Assembly (NCBI GenBank): GCA_964576715.1
Contig: CAZNWE010000049.1
Coordinates: forward strand, 1 to 31,199
Direction: 5' to 3'
Origin: SLRI01 sp964576715
GTDB taxonomy: Bacteria; Pseudomonadota; Alphaproteobacteria; Geminicoccales; Geminicoccaceae
DNA: 31,199 nt
Part shown: positions 1-7,563 of the stretch, piece by piece
Layout of the letters: the number at the start of each line of letters is the position of its first letter
Numbering within the stretch: position 1 is the stretch's first letter
Program-made: the position numbers and the translations under genes
The notes under the pieces: model-generated
Databases searched by the model: none
The model's input: only the letters and a program-made list of their open reading frames with translations
What the model was told of the DNA's origin: nothing

Positions 1-964
<964 letters not shown>

Positions 965-1128
965 CGCCTTTCCCCTCCGCCTGGCATCCCCGACACCATG
1001 CGGCTTAAAGCTGCGACGATTGGTGTCAACCCGACGAGACGCCGCGTTTGGCCGGCAAGACCATTCCATCGGGCGGCGGCCGGCCTGGTGATCGATGACG
1101 ACACCCGACCGCGGCTTCTGGCGGGTGG

Positions 1129-1641
1129 CTATTTCTTGCGGAAGCGATCGAGGGTGACGATCTCCGCGCCGTCCCCTTCCTCCGGTGCCTGCTTGTCGGC
1201 CTCGTCGGCCACCGGCCTCGGCTTGGCACCGGTCTTGGCGGCGAGCGGCAGAGGTGCAGGCTCATTGTCCTCTGCGCCGGCTTCGTTGCCGAGCGTGAAT
1301 TGCAGGCCGAACTCGACCCCCGGATCGGCGAAGACGCGCAGCGCCTCGAACGGCACGATCAGGCGCTCCGGCTGGTCGTTGAAGCTCAAGGTCACGCCGA
1401 AGCCGTCGTCGCCGACATCGAGATCCCAGAACTGGTGCTGTAGGACGATGGTCATCTCGGACGGGTAGCGACTGTGCAAGTAGTCCGGGATCTCGACGCC
1501 CGGATGGTCGGTCCGGAAGGTGACATAAAAATGATGCGGCGGTGGCACCTCGCCCGCGGCGAACTGCCGGAGCACATCGCGCACGACGGTGCGCAGCGCC
1601 GCCTCAACCAGCTGTCCGTAGTCGATCCTCTGCCGCCGCAT
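1129..1641 (-). CDS. sspB: ClpXP adaptor SspB, alphaproteobacterial type
   Basis: SspB binds the ssrA degradation tag on proteins released from stalled ribosomes and delivers them to the ClpXP protease. The 170-residue protein has the compact SspB fold region (about residues 8-115, with PHHFYVTFRT, GVEIPDYLHSRYPSEMTIVLQHQ and FWDLDV), then a variable acidic and proline-rich linker. It ends in EIVTLDRFRKK, which matches the short C-terminal ClpX-docking module of the family. Length and layout match the alpha-type protein known from Caulobacter. The start at 1641 has GAAGG just upstream. It lies directly downstream of the tmRNA gene on the same strand, which fits its role; co-transcription is inference because three hairpins stand between them. 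Confidence 0.93.
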   Translation of the reverse strand: MRRQRIDYGQLVEAALRTVVRDVLRQFAAGEVPPPHHFYVTFRTDHPGVEIPDYLHSRYPSEMTIVLQHQFWDLDVGDDGFGVTLSFNDQPERLIVPFEALRVFADPGVEFGLQFTLGNEAGAEDNEPAPLPLAAKTGAKPRPVADEADKQAPEEGDGAEIVTLDRFRKK

Positions 1642-1767
1642 GTGGCCTTCGTCGCGCTATGGCAAGGTGATGCCATGGTTGATCGGGTGCGCCTCAGCGT
1701 TCCGCTCGAAGGCGCTTCGCTACCGACGCTGAGCTACGATACTGGACGGGTGCAAATTGGCAAGTTT

Positions 1768-1860
1768 GGGGGGCTTCTGTTGCCCGGCGCCCCCCGGGCC
1801 GCGCCGGGGTGCCGAAGCGCCCCGGACTTTTCGGCAGGGTTCTGTTGCCCGGCCCCTGCC
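1768..1860 (-). repeat. Three hairpins downstream of the tmRNA tag, two with the same 14-nt loop
   Basis: Three stem-loops follow one another behind the tag stop. The first pairs 1833-1839 with 1854-1860 (7 bp). The second pairs 1804-1809 with 1820-1825 (6 bp). The third pairs 1768-1774 with 1789-1795 (7 bp). The first and third have different stems but the identical 14-nt loop, GCCGGGCAACAGAA on the reverse strand. The first probably belongs to the tmRNA coding piece. The third may be a duplicate or part of the transcript end, but no U-tract follows it. Confidence 0.7.
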
Positions 1861-2134
1861 AGCCGCGCTTACCTAAAGATTAGGCAGCGAGAGCCACACG
1901 GCTGTGATTGTCGTTGGCACTTGTCATAACGGTCCGGTAACGGCGGTACCATGCCGGGCAAAAACCACCCCTTTACCACGCTCGTCGAGCCTATTTCGCC
2001 CCCAAGGATCCCGTCTCATGCCCGACAACCTAGCACTGAGCGAGGATGGACTTGGTGGAGGCGCCGGGTACTGCCCCCGGGTCCGATACGCTTATTCCGA
2101 GTGGCGTTTATCGCCATAGCCGAATGCCTTCGGC
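1833..2134 (-). ncRNA. ssrA: tmRNA, circularly permuted two-piece form
   Basis: tmRNA rescues stalled ribosomes and adds a degradation tag. Read on the reverse strand, the acceptor piece comes first: it has a T-arm CCGGG-GGCAGTA-CCCGG (2080-2064), then CGCCTCC and ACCA ending at 2053. A 49-nt spacer follows, then the coding piece begins at 2003 with GGGGGCG, which pairs with CGCCTCC as a 7-bp acceptor stem. The third pair is G-U, the alanine identity element. The coding piece contains GGCTCGACGAG, a variant of the universal GGnTTCGACgGG stretch. The tag frame runs from 1918 to 1883 (ANDNHSRVALAA) and stops at TAA 1882-1880. The 5' end is inferred from a promoter at 2141-2169; the 3' end is uncertain and is set here to include the first hairpin. 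Confidence 0.93.
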
Positions 2135-2140
2135 AAGCTC

Positions 2141-2169
2141 TATATAGCGGCTAGCCACGCTCGCTTAAA
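2141..2169 (-). promoter_or_regulatory. Probable ssrA promoter
   Basis: On the reverse strand TTTAAG (2169-2164) and TATATA (2146-2141) are separated by exactly 17 bp. The implied start near 2134 would give an acceptor piece of about 82 nt, the size expected for an alphaproteobacterial tRNA-like piece. The -35 box is a weak match, so this is inference from spacing and position. Confidence 0.5.
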
Positions 2170-2217
2170 GAGGCGAAGTGTGCGGCCCGCCGATCAGGAC
2201 CCATTCAGCATAGTCTG

Positions 2218-3150
2218 GTGCATAACATGACCCTGTCCGCCGACGCCCTGGCCGAGATCGCCGAGCTTCGGGCAACCGCGCAGTCGACCCGCCGGGCGGT
2301 GGTCCCGGCGCTCGAGGCCATCCTCTTCAAGCCCTTGCCGGTGCTCGACCAGGGCTTCATCCGGGTGGTCGACTACATGGGCGACGATGCCGCCGTCGTG
2401 CAGGCGGCCCGGGTCTCCTACGGCAAGGGGACCAAACAGGTCTCGACCGACCAGGGCCTGATCAATTACCTGATGCGGCACCGCCACACCACCCCGTTCG
2501 AGATGTGCGAGATCAAGCTACACGTGAAGCTGCCGATCTTCGTCGCCCGGCAGTGGATCCGCCACCGCACCGCCAGCGTCAACGAATACTCGGCGCGCTA
2601 TTCGGTGCTCGATGACGGCAGCTACCGTCCCGAGTTGTCGCAACTGGCGGCGCAGGCGACGCAGAACCGCCAGGGGCGCGGTGCGCCGCTCGACGCGGAC
2701 GTCGCCCGATCGGTCCGCGAACGGCTCGATGACAGCGCCGCGGCGGCCGAGGCGACCTATCGCTGGCTGTTGGGCGACGGCCCTGGCGAGCCCGGCCTGT
2801 CACGTGAACTGGCACGCATCGTGCTGCCGCTGTCGGCCTACACCCAGTGGTACTGGAAGATAGATCTGCACAATTTGATGCATTTCATTGCCTTGCGGGC
2901 CGACGCTCACGCGCAGTACGAAATTAGGGCCTATGCCGACGTGCTGGCCGAAATCGTCGAGAAATGGATGCCGTTGACGGCCGGCGCGTTTCGCGATCAC
3001 AGGGTCGATGGCGCCGAGCTTTCCGGCCGCGGGCTCGCGGTGGTCAGGCGACTGCTCAAGGGCGAGGCCGTCGACGCCGAGGCGAGCGGCATGAGCGCGC
3101 GCGAATGGCGCGAACTTCAGGTACTGCTGGAGTTGGGCGACCAGGACTGA
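2218..3150 (+). CDS. thyX: FAD-dependent thymidylate synthase ThyX
   Basis: ThyX makes dTMP from dUMP using methylenetetrahydrofolate, FAD and NADPH, replacing ThyA. The defining motif RHRTASVNEYSARYS (RHRxxSxNExSxRY type) sits near residue 117, preceded by the FAD- and substrate-contacting segment MRHRHTTPFEMCEIKLHVKL. The later LSAYTQWYWKIDLHNLMHFIALR with a downstream AQYEIRAYA block is also typical. At about 310 residues it is a usual alphaproteobacterial length. The start is either GTG at 2218 or ATG at 2227; neither has an obvious ribosome site, and the ATG is equally credible. It is divergent from ssrA with a short shared upstream region. I see no thyA in the window. Confidence 0.95.
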   Translation: MHNMTLSADALAEIAELRATAQSTRRAVVPALEAILFKPLPVLDQGFIRVVDYMGDDAAVVQAARVSYGKGTKQVSTDQGLINYLMRHRHTTPFEMCEIKLHVKLPIFVARQWIRHRTASVNEYSARYSVLDDGSYRPELSQLAAQATQNRQGRGAPLDADVARSVRERLDDSAAAAEATYRWLLGDGPGEPGLSRELARIVLPLSAYTQWYWKIDLHNLMHFIALRADAHAQYEIRAYADVLAEIVEKWMPLTAGAFRDHRVDGAELSGRGLAVVRRLLKGEAVDAEASGMSAREWRELQVLLELGDQD

Positions 3151-3218
3151 AACAACCGCGACGCCGGGTGCCTCGTCGCACTCGCCGGGAACGCCGGCAA
3201 TTACTTGACGTCGAAGCG

Positions 3219-3398
3219 CTAGCGCACGGTCGTGTCGCCAAGGCAGAGCACCACGAGAATCGTGAGCGCTGCCGCCGTGCCGATCAGGCCGATATAGATC
3301 GCCGCCGCCAGGCCGAACGTGGCGACGATAGCGATGCACAGCACCAATAATGCAAGCAGCGCCCAGCCCGTCTTGCCGAGCCCCTCTGTCTCCAGCAT
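3219..3398 (-). CDS. Small two-helix membrane protein, unknown function (59 aa)
   Basis: This small frame starts MLETEGLGKTGWALLALL and ends VLCLGDTTVR at a TAG. It consists almost entirely of two hydrophobic stretches, about residues 12-31 and 33-53, with a short glycine-containing turn between them, so a two-pass inner-membrane protein is predicted. A GGAG-type ribosome site lies about 9 bases before the ATG. It is convergent to thyX, 68 bp past its stop. I do not recognise a family. The even hydrophobicity over its full length and the ribosome site argue that it is real, but it is short enough that conservation in relatives would be needed to settle it. Confidence 0.55.
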   Translation of the reverse strand: MLETEGLGKTGWALLALLVLCIAIVATFGLAAAIYIGLIGTAAALTILVVLCLGDTTVR

Positions 3399-3742
3399 CA
3401 GCTCTTCTCCATGTTCGACCGCAAGAAACCTGCCACACTCGTCTCGGGCGCTGCGCCCAGTTGCACCGAGTTACTTATGTTGCTTAACGATGGCGGGACG
3501 CCCTGTCACCTTGCCATCACGTCACACTGGTCCGCACCCGCGCGGATCACGACAGGCCAGCGCCCGTGGCCAGCGCCCGTGGCCAGCGCCCGTGGCCAGC
3601 GCCCGTGGCCAGCGCCCGTGGTATGTCGATCAGGCGGCAGATGGCTCGAACGACACACCCCTCGAACATTCGCAACGACCAGACTGTACAAGCGTTAAGC
3701 GACCGCTAAAGTCCGCTCGAAAACATTCTCTAGGAGGGGGCG
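3399..3742. other. Non-coding interval upstream of the OmpA-like lipoprotein
   Basis: No credible gene is seen in this 344-bp stretch. It holds the upstream region of the small membrane protein, a GC-rich 13-bp tandem repeat, and then a less GC-rich segment (about 3655-3735) that should contain the promoter of the lipoprotein gene. I could not assign -35 and -10 boxes with confidence. Confidence 0.5.
3557..3621. repeat. Five perfect tandem copies of a 13-bp unit
   Basis: The unit CCAGCGCCCGTGG occurs five times without interruption or mismatch. It lies in a non-coding interval 120 bp before the start of the OmpA-like lipoprotein. A period of 13 is not a multiple of three, which also argues against coding. 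Such perfect arrays can change copy number by slippage. Confidence 0.97.
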
Positions 3743-4642
3743 ATGCGTCTCTCACGTTACGTCTTGGTGTCGGCGGGTGCCGCCTTTGGACTGGCTGCCT
3801 GCACCGGTGGTCCTAACTTCGACACCGTCGGCGATAAGTTCGCCAACAGAGCCGATGCCACGCGCGCTATTACCGCGGCGGAGGCCGCTGCGGTACCAGC
3901 CGATCCGTATCAGGCGGCAGCATTCGAATCGATGCTGGGTCATGCTCAGTACGAATTCAGCCCCATGGACGACATGACCGACGCAGCCTACGAGGCCAAC
4001 CAAGCGCTTGCCTGGGCCGGTGGGGAAGTGGCGATGCCGCAACCGCCCGGCGAACGCAGGTTGACCCCGGAGCACGCTGCTGAGGCCAATGAGGTGTATG
4101 CCCGTCTCCTCGCCGCGATCGAGGGCGAGCCGGGCGAGCGCCTGCCGGTGGTCGCCGGTGCCGCGGTCGGCGATTTCAATTGCTGGATCGAGCAGCAGGA
4201 AGAGAACTTCCAGCCGGACGACATCGCGGCCTGCCGTGATGCCGTCTATGCTGCACTCGCCGAGCTCGAAGCGCCGGTCGAACTCCTCCCGGATGCGATC
4301 TCGCTCAGCACCGACGTGCTGTTCGCCTTCGATAGCGCCGAGATCAACCCCGAGTTCACGGCTGAGATCGATGCGGCGGCCGATCTGCTGCTCGCCAATC
4401 CGGACGTTACCGTGCGTATCGATGGCCATACCGACAACATCGGCACGCTCGAGTACAATCAGGGACTGTCCGAGCGTCGGGCCGAGGCGGTCGCCTCGTA
4501 TCTCGAGGACGCTGGCGTCGCCCGCGATCGGATGACCGTGGCCGGCTTCAGCTTCACGCAGCCGATTGCCTCCAATGACACGGCCGAGGGCCGGGCGCTC
4601 AATCGCCGGGTCGAGATCGACCTGATCGATCCGCTCGACTGA
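3743..4642 (+). CDS. OmpA-domain peptidoglycan-binding outer-membrane lipoprotein
   Basis: The protein begins with a short lipoprotein signal peptide ending in the lipobox GLAAC (Cys20), so it is predicted to be lipidated and anchored in the outer membrane. Residues about 30-185 form a helical, alanine- and glutamate-rich region with no recognised family. Residues about 190-297 are an OmpA C-terminal domain: VLFAFDSAEINPE, the peptidoglycan-contacting HTDNIGTLEYNQGLSERRAEAV with its Asp and Arg, and NRRVEIDL near the end. Such proteins tether the outer membrane to the cell wall. The ribosome site AGGAGGGGG directly before the ATG is excellent. A strong terminator follows 32 bp after the stop, so it is probably a single-gene unit. 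The role of the N-terminal region is not known. Confidence 0.9.
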   Translation: MRLSRYVLVSAGAAFGLAACTGGPNFDTVGDKFANRADATRAITAAEAAAVPADPYQAAAFESMLGHAQYEFSPMDDMTDAAYEANQALAWAGGEVAMPQPPGERRLTPEHAAEANEVYARLLAAIEGEPGERLPVVAGAAVGDFNCWIEQQEENFQPDDIAACRDAVYAALAELEAPVELLPDAISLSTDVLFAFDSAEINPEFTAEIDAAADLLLANPDVTVRIDGHTDNIGTLEYNQGLSERRAEAVASYLEDAGVARDRMTVAGFSFTQPIASNDTAEGRALNRRVEIDLIDPLD

Positions 4643-4674
4643 CGTCAAGCCGCCTTGCAGCGGCTGAAGGGAAG

Positions 4675-4710
4675 CGGCCGGTCGACCACGACCGGCCGTT
4701 TTCCTTTTCC
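4675..4710 (+). terminator. Rho-independent terminator of the OmpA-like gene
   Basis: A perfect 10-bp stem (4675-4684 paired with 4689-4698) closes a 4-base loop ACCA and is followed by TTTTCCTTTTCC. It lies 32 bp behind the stop codon of the lipoprotein gene. Confidence 0.93.
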
Positions 4711-4817
4711 CGGCAGGCCGGCTCGATGCGCACCGCGTTCGACCTGCGGGTGCGCTTGGCCGGCCATTGCAAGTCGGCTAGGACGCTGGTGTCGCGGGAT
4801 CCACCCGAAGGAGCCAG

Positions 4818-6527
4818 ATGCGCGAAGTTCTTACGGTCTTCTTTGCGACCGGCATAACCCGTGCCGTTCTGGTGGTGGTCTGCCTCTCGCTCGCCAGCAT
4901 CTTCGAAGGCATCGGCCTCGCGACATTGATCCCGGTGATCACCGTGGCCACCGGATCGACCGCGACGGCATCACCCGCGGAGGCGGCCCTTAGAGAGTTC
5001 ATGAACTTCGTCGGCTTGCCGGTCGAGATCGGGCCGCTGATCCTGGTGATGATCATCGCCATGACCATCCGCGCCCTCTTGGGCGTGATGGTCATGAGCT
5101 ACGTCGGCTACACCGCCGCTGCAGTCGCCGCCGACCTCAGGCGGCGGGTCATCGCCAATCTGCTCAAAGTGCGTTGGCGCTACTTCGCCAACCAGCGCAT
5201 GGGACGAATCACCACGGTGATCAGCAACGACGCCACTCGGGCGTCGCGCGCCTATCTGATGAGCGCGGAGTTCGTGGCCCTGGCGGCGCAGTCCATCGTG
5301 CTGGCGATCGTCGCGGCCGTGGTCTCCTGGCGGCTGGCGCTGCTCGCCGTGGGGCTCGGGCTGATCCTGGCGCTCAGCCTGCACGGGCTGGTCCGCGCCG
5401 CCCGCAAGGCCGGCCGGCAGCAGACCATGCGGACGCGCGAGCTGATCGTCTTTCTTTACGACACCCTCAACAACCTCAAGGTCATCAGGGCGATGGGCCG
5501 CCAGGCGCCGTTCGCCAGCCTGCTCGACAAGAAGATCAGGAAGCTGAGGAACGCGCTGCGCCGGGAGGTGATGACCACCGAGCTCCTCAATAGCGCGCAG
5601 CTGATCGTGATGGCGCTGTTTCTCGGTGGCGGCTTTTACATTCTGTTCACGTTCTTCGAGGCGCCGCTGGCCGAGATCATCGTTGCCGGGCTCGTCGTTT
5701 CGCGGTCGGTCTCGTCCCTCGGCAAGCTGCAGAAGGCCTATCAAAAGGCGATGGCGCTGGAGAGTGCGTTCATGTCGACCAGGGAGTTGATCGACGAGGC
5801 CGGCCGCGATCCCGAGATCGACGATGGCACCCGAGCGGCGGCGTTCGAGCAGCGCCTCGAGATCGAGAACCTGCGGTTCGCCCATGACCAGACCCCGATC
5901 CTCCGCGGGCTGTCGCTGACCCTGCCGGCCAACCGGCTCACCGTCCTCACCGGGCCATCCGGTGGTGGCAAGACGACCACCGTCGATATGATTCTCGGAC
6001 TGCATCGGCCGGACGAGGGGCGCATTCTGCTCGACGGCGTACCGCTCGACGAGATCGGTCTCGCGTCCTGGCGCGCGCTGGTCGGCTATGTGCCGCAGGA
6101 GGTCTTCCTCCTGCACGACACCGTGCGGGCCAATCTGACGCTGGGCGACGACGGCATCGACGATGCGACCATCTGGTGGGCGCTCGAGCTCGCCGGGATC
6201 GCCGCCTTCGTCGCGCAGCTGCCGGACGGCCTCGAAGGCACCGTCGGCGAAGGTGGCAGTCGCTTTTCCGGCGGCCAACGGCAGCGCATCGCCCTCGCCC
6301 GCGCGCTGGTTCGCCGGCCGCACCTGCTGATCCTGGACGAGGTGACGAGTGCCCTCGATCCGGCGACGGCGGTGGCCGTGGCGGAGGCGATCAAGCGGCT
6401 GACGGCGCAGACCACCGTCCTCGCCATCACCCACCGGCCGGAGTTTCTCGACGTCGCCGACCGGATCTATCGCATCGAGAGGGGCCGGGCAGCGCTGGTC
6501 GATCGCGCCCTGGCCGACACGCACTGA
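4818..6527 (+). CDS. ABC exporter half-transporter (membrane domain fused to ATPase)
   Basis: A 569-residue type-IV (MsbA-like) ABC transporter subunit. The N-terminal part (about 1-330) is the six-helix membrane domain, with hydrophobic helices such as VLVVVCLSLASIFEGIGLA and several later ones. The ATPase domain (about 345-569) has Walker A GPSGGGKTT near residue 381, Q-loop YVPQE, signature FSGGQRQR near 484, Walker B LLILDEVTSALD near 505 and the H-loop THRPE near 538. Half-transporters of this kind work as dimers and export lipids, peptides or polysaccharide-linked substrates; the substrate here cannot be read from sequence. The start at 4818 follows a good AAGGAG site. Neither neighbour suggests a substrate, and the gene appears to stand alone. 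Confidence 0.93.
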   Translation: MREVLTVFFATGITRAVLVVVCLSLASIFEGIGLATLIPVITVATGSTATASPAEAALREFMNFVGLPVEIGPLILVMIIAMTIRALLGVMVMSYVGYTAAAVAADLRRRVIANLLKVRWRYFANQRMGRITTVISNDATRASRAYLMSAEFVALAAQSIVLAIVAAVVSWRLALLAVGLGLILALSLHGLVRAARKAGRQQTMRTRELIVFLYDTLNNLKVIRAMGRQAPFASLLDKKIRKLRNALRREVMTTELLNSAQLIVMALFLGGGFYILFTFFEAPLAEIIVAGLVVSRSVSSLGKLQKAYQKAMALESAFMSTRELIDEAGRDPEIDDGTRAAAFEQRLEIENLRFAHDQTPILRGLSLTLPANRLTVLTGPSGGGKTTTVDMILGLHRPDEGRILLDGVPLDEIGLASWRALVGYVPQEVFLLHDTVRANLTLGDDGIDDATIWWALELAGIAAFVAQLPDGLEGTVGEGGSRFSGGQRQRIALARALVRRPHLLILDEVTSALDPATAVAVAEAIKRLTAQTTVLAITHRPEFLDVADRIYRIERGRAALVDRALADTH

Positions 6528-6578
6528 AGCCGCACGCTGGCGTGGCGGACACAGCCCGAGGTGGCAACTGCGGCATGC

Positions 6579-7541
6579 TCAAGCCCGCGGATGCGCCTTG
6601 GCATAGAGCCGCACCAAGCCCTGGGCATCGACGCCGGTGTAGCGTTGCGTGGTGCTGAGGCTGGCGTGGCCCAGGAGCTCCTGGATCGAGCGGAGGTCGG
6701 CGCCCGATCCCAAGAGGTGCGTGGCAAAGCTGTGGCGCAGGCTGTGCGGCGTCGCCGTCTCCGGCAGACCCAGCGCATGGCGGAGGTCGCGGACGCGTTT
6801 TTGCACCACGGCCTGCTGCAGCCGCTTACCGCGCTCGCCGACGAACAGCGGGCGCTCGGCGGTGCGCGAATAGGGGCAGGCGGCGAGGTAGCCGTCGAGC
6901 GCCTCCCGGATCAGGGGGAGCAGCGGGACGAGGCGCTCCTTGCGGCCCTTGCCCATCACCCGCAGCGTGCTTTCGGCACCACTCGGCAGATCACCCCGAT
7001 CCAGCGCGAGCGCCTCGCCGATGCGCAGGCCGGCGCCATAGAGCAGGAGCAGGAGGGCGGTGTCGCGGGCGATCAGCCAGGGTGACCGGCCAGCGCCTTC
7101 GGCTACTGCATCGGTCAGCGCCGTCACCTCGGTCACGGCGAGCGGCCGCGGCAGCCGGCGACCGGCCCTCGGTGCCCGCATCGCCCGGAGGGCCGGGTTG
7201 TGCAGCCCATGGCGTGCATCGAGGAAGTCGAGAAAGCCGCGCACCGCGGCCACCGCGCGCTGGGTCGAGCTCTTGGCGTAGCCCTCCTTCAGCCGCCACG
7301 CGAGCCAACCGCGAAACCCATGCGGGGCCATCGCGCGCAGGCTCTCGAGGCCGATCGGCCCGCCCTGATGCTCGGCCATGAACGCAACGAAGGCTTGCAG
7401 GTCGTGCCGATAGCCGCTCTGCGTGCGCGCTGCCAAGCGCTTCTCGTGCGCGAGCCAGGCGCACCAGGCGGCATAGGCGGTATTGAGGTCGGGCTCGGCA
7501 AAGGCCAGCATCGCACGTGCTCCGGCGCGGGTTATCGGCAT
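6579..7541 (-). CDS. xerC: Tyrosine recombinase XerC
   Basis: XerC acts with XerD at dif to resolve chromosome dimers before cell division. The 320-residue protein has an N-terminal SAM-like core-binding domain (about 16-110) and a catalytic domain with the full tyrosine recombinase set: Arg173 (GAGLRIGEAL), Lys198 (MGKGRKERLVP), His266 and Arg269 (HSLRHSFATHLL), His292 (LLGHASLSTTQRY) and Tyr301. It is divergent from priA, a recurring arrangement in alphaproteobacteria, which supports a housekeeping XerC rather than a phage integrase. A start at ATG 7511, ten residues in, is possible. It is convergent to the ABC transporter gene. Confidence 0.93.
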   Translation of the reverse strand: MPITRAGARAMLAFAEPDLNTAYAAWCAWLAHEKRLAARTQSGYRHDLQAFVAFMAEHQGGPIGLESLRAMAPHGFRGWLAWRLKEGYAKSSTQRAVAAVRGFLDFLDARHGLHNPALRAMRAPRAGRRLPRPLAVTEVTALTDAVAEGAGRSPWLIARDTALLLLLYGAGLRIGEALALDRGDLPSGAESTLRVMGKGRKERLVPLLPLIREALDGYLAACPYSRTAERPLFVGERGKRLQQAVVQKRVRDLRHALGLPETATPHSLRHSFATHLLGSGADLRSIQELLGHASLSTTQRYTGVDAQGLVRLYAKAHPRA

Positions 7542-7563
7542 CGCGCCAGCATGCTAGCAGTCG

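Noticed and set aside
1904..2154. Short forward open frames between sspB and thyX
   Set aside because: They lie over the tmRNA gene, which explains the sequence on the opposite strand.
3752..4648. 298-residue reverse-strand open frame
   Set aside because: It mirrors the OmpA-like lipoprotein gene, which has a signal peptide, domain, ribosome site and terminator.
4971..6524. 517-residue reverse-strand open frame
   Set aside because: Antisense shadow of the ABC transporter; no motifs.
6528..6578. Possible hairpin between the convergent ABC transporter and xerC genes
   Set aside because: Pairing is imperfect and there is no T-tract in either direction, so I do not call a terminator.
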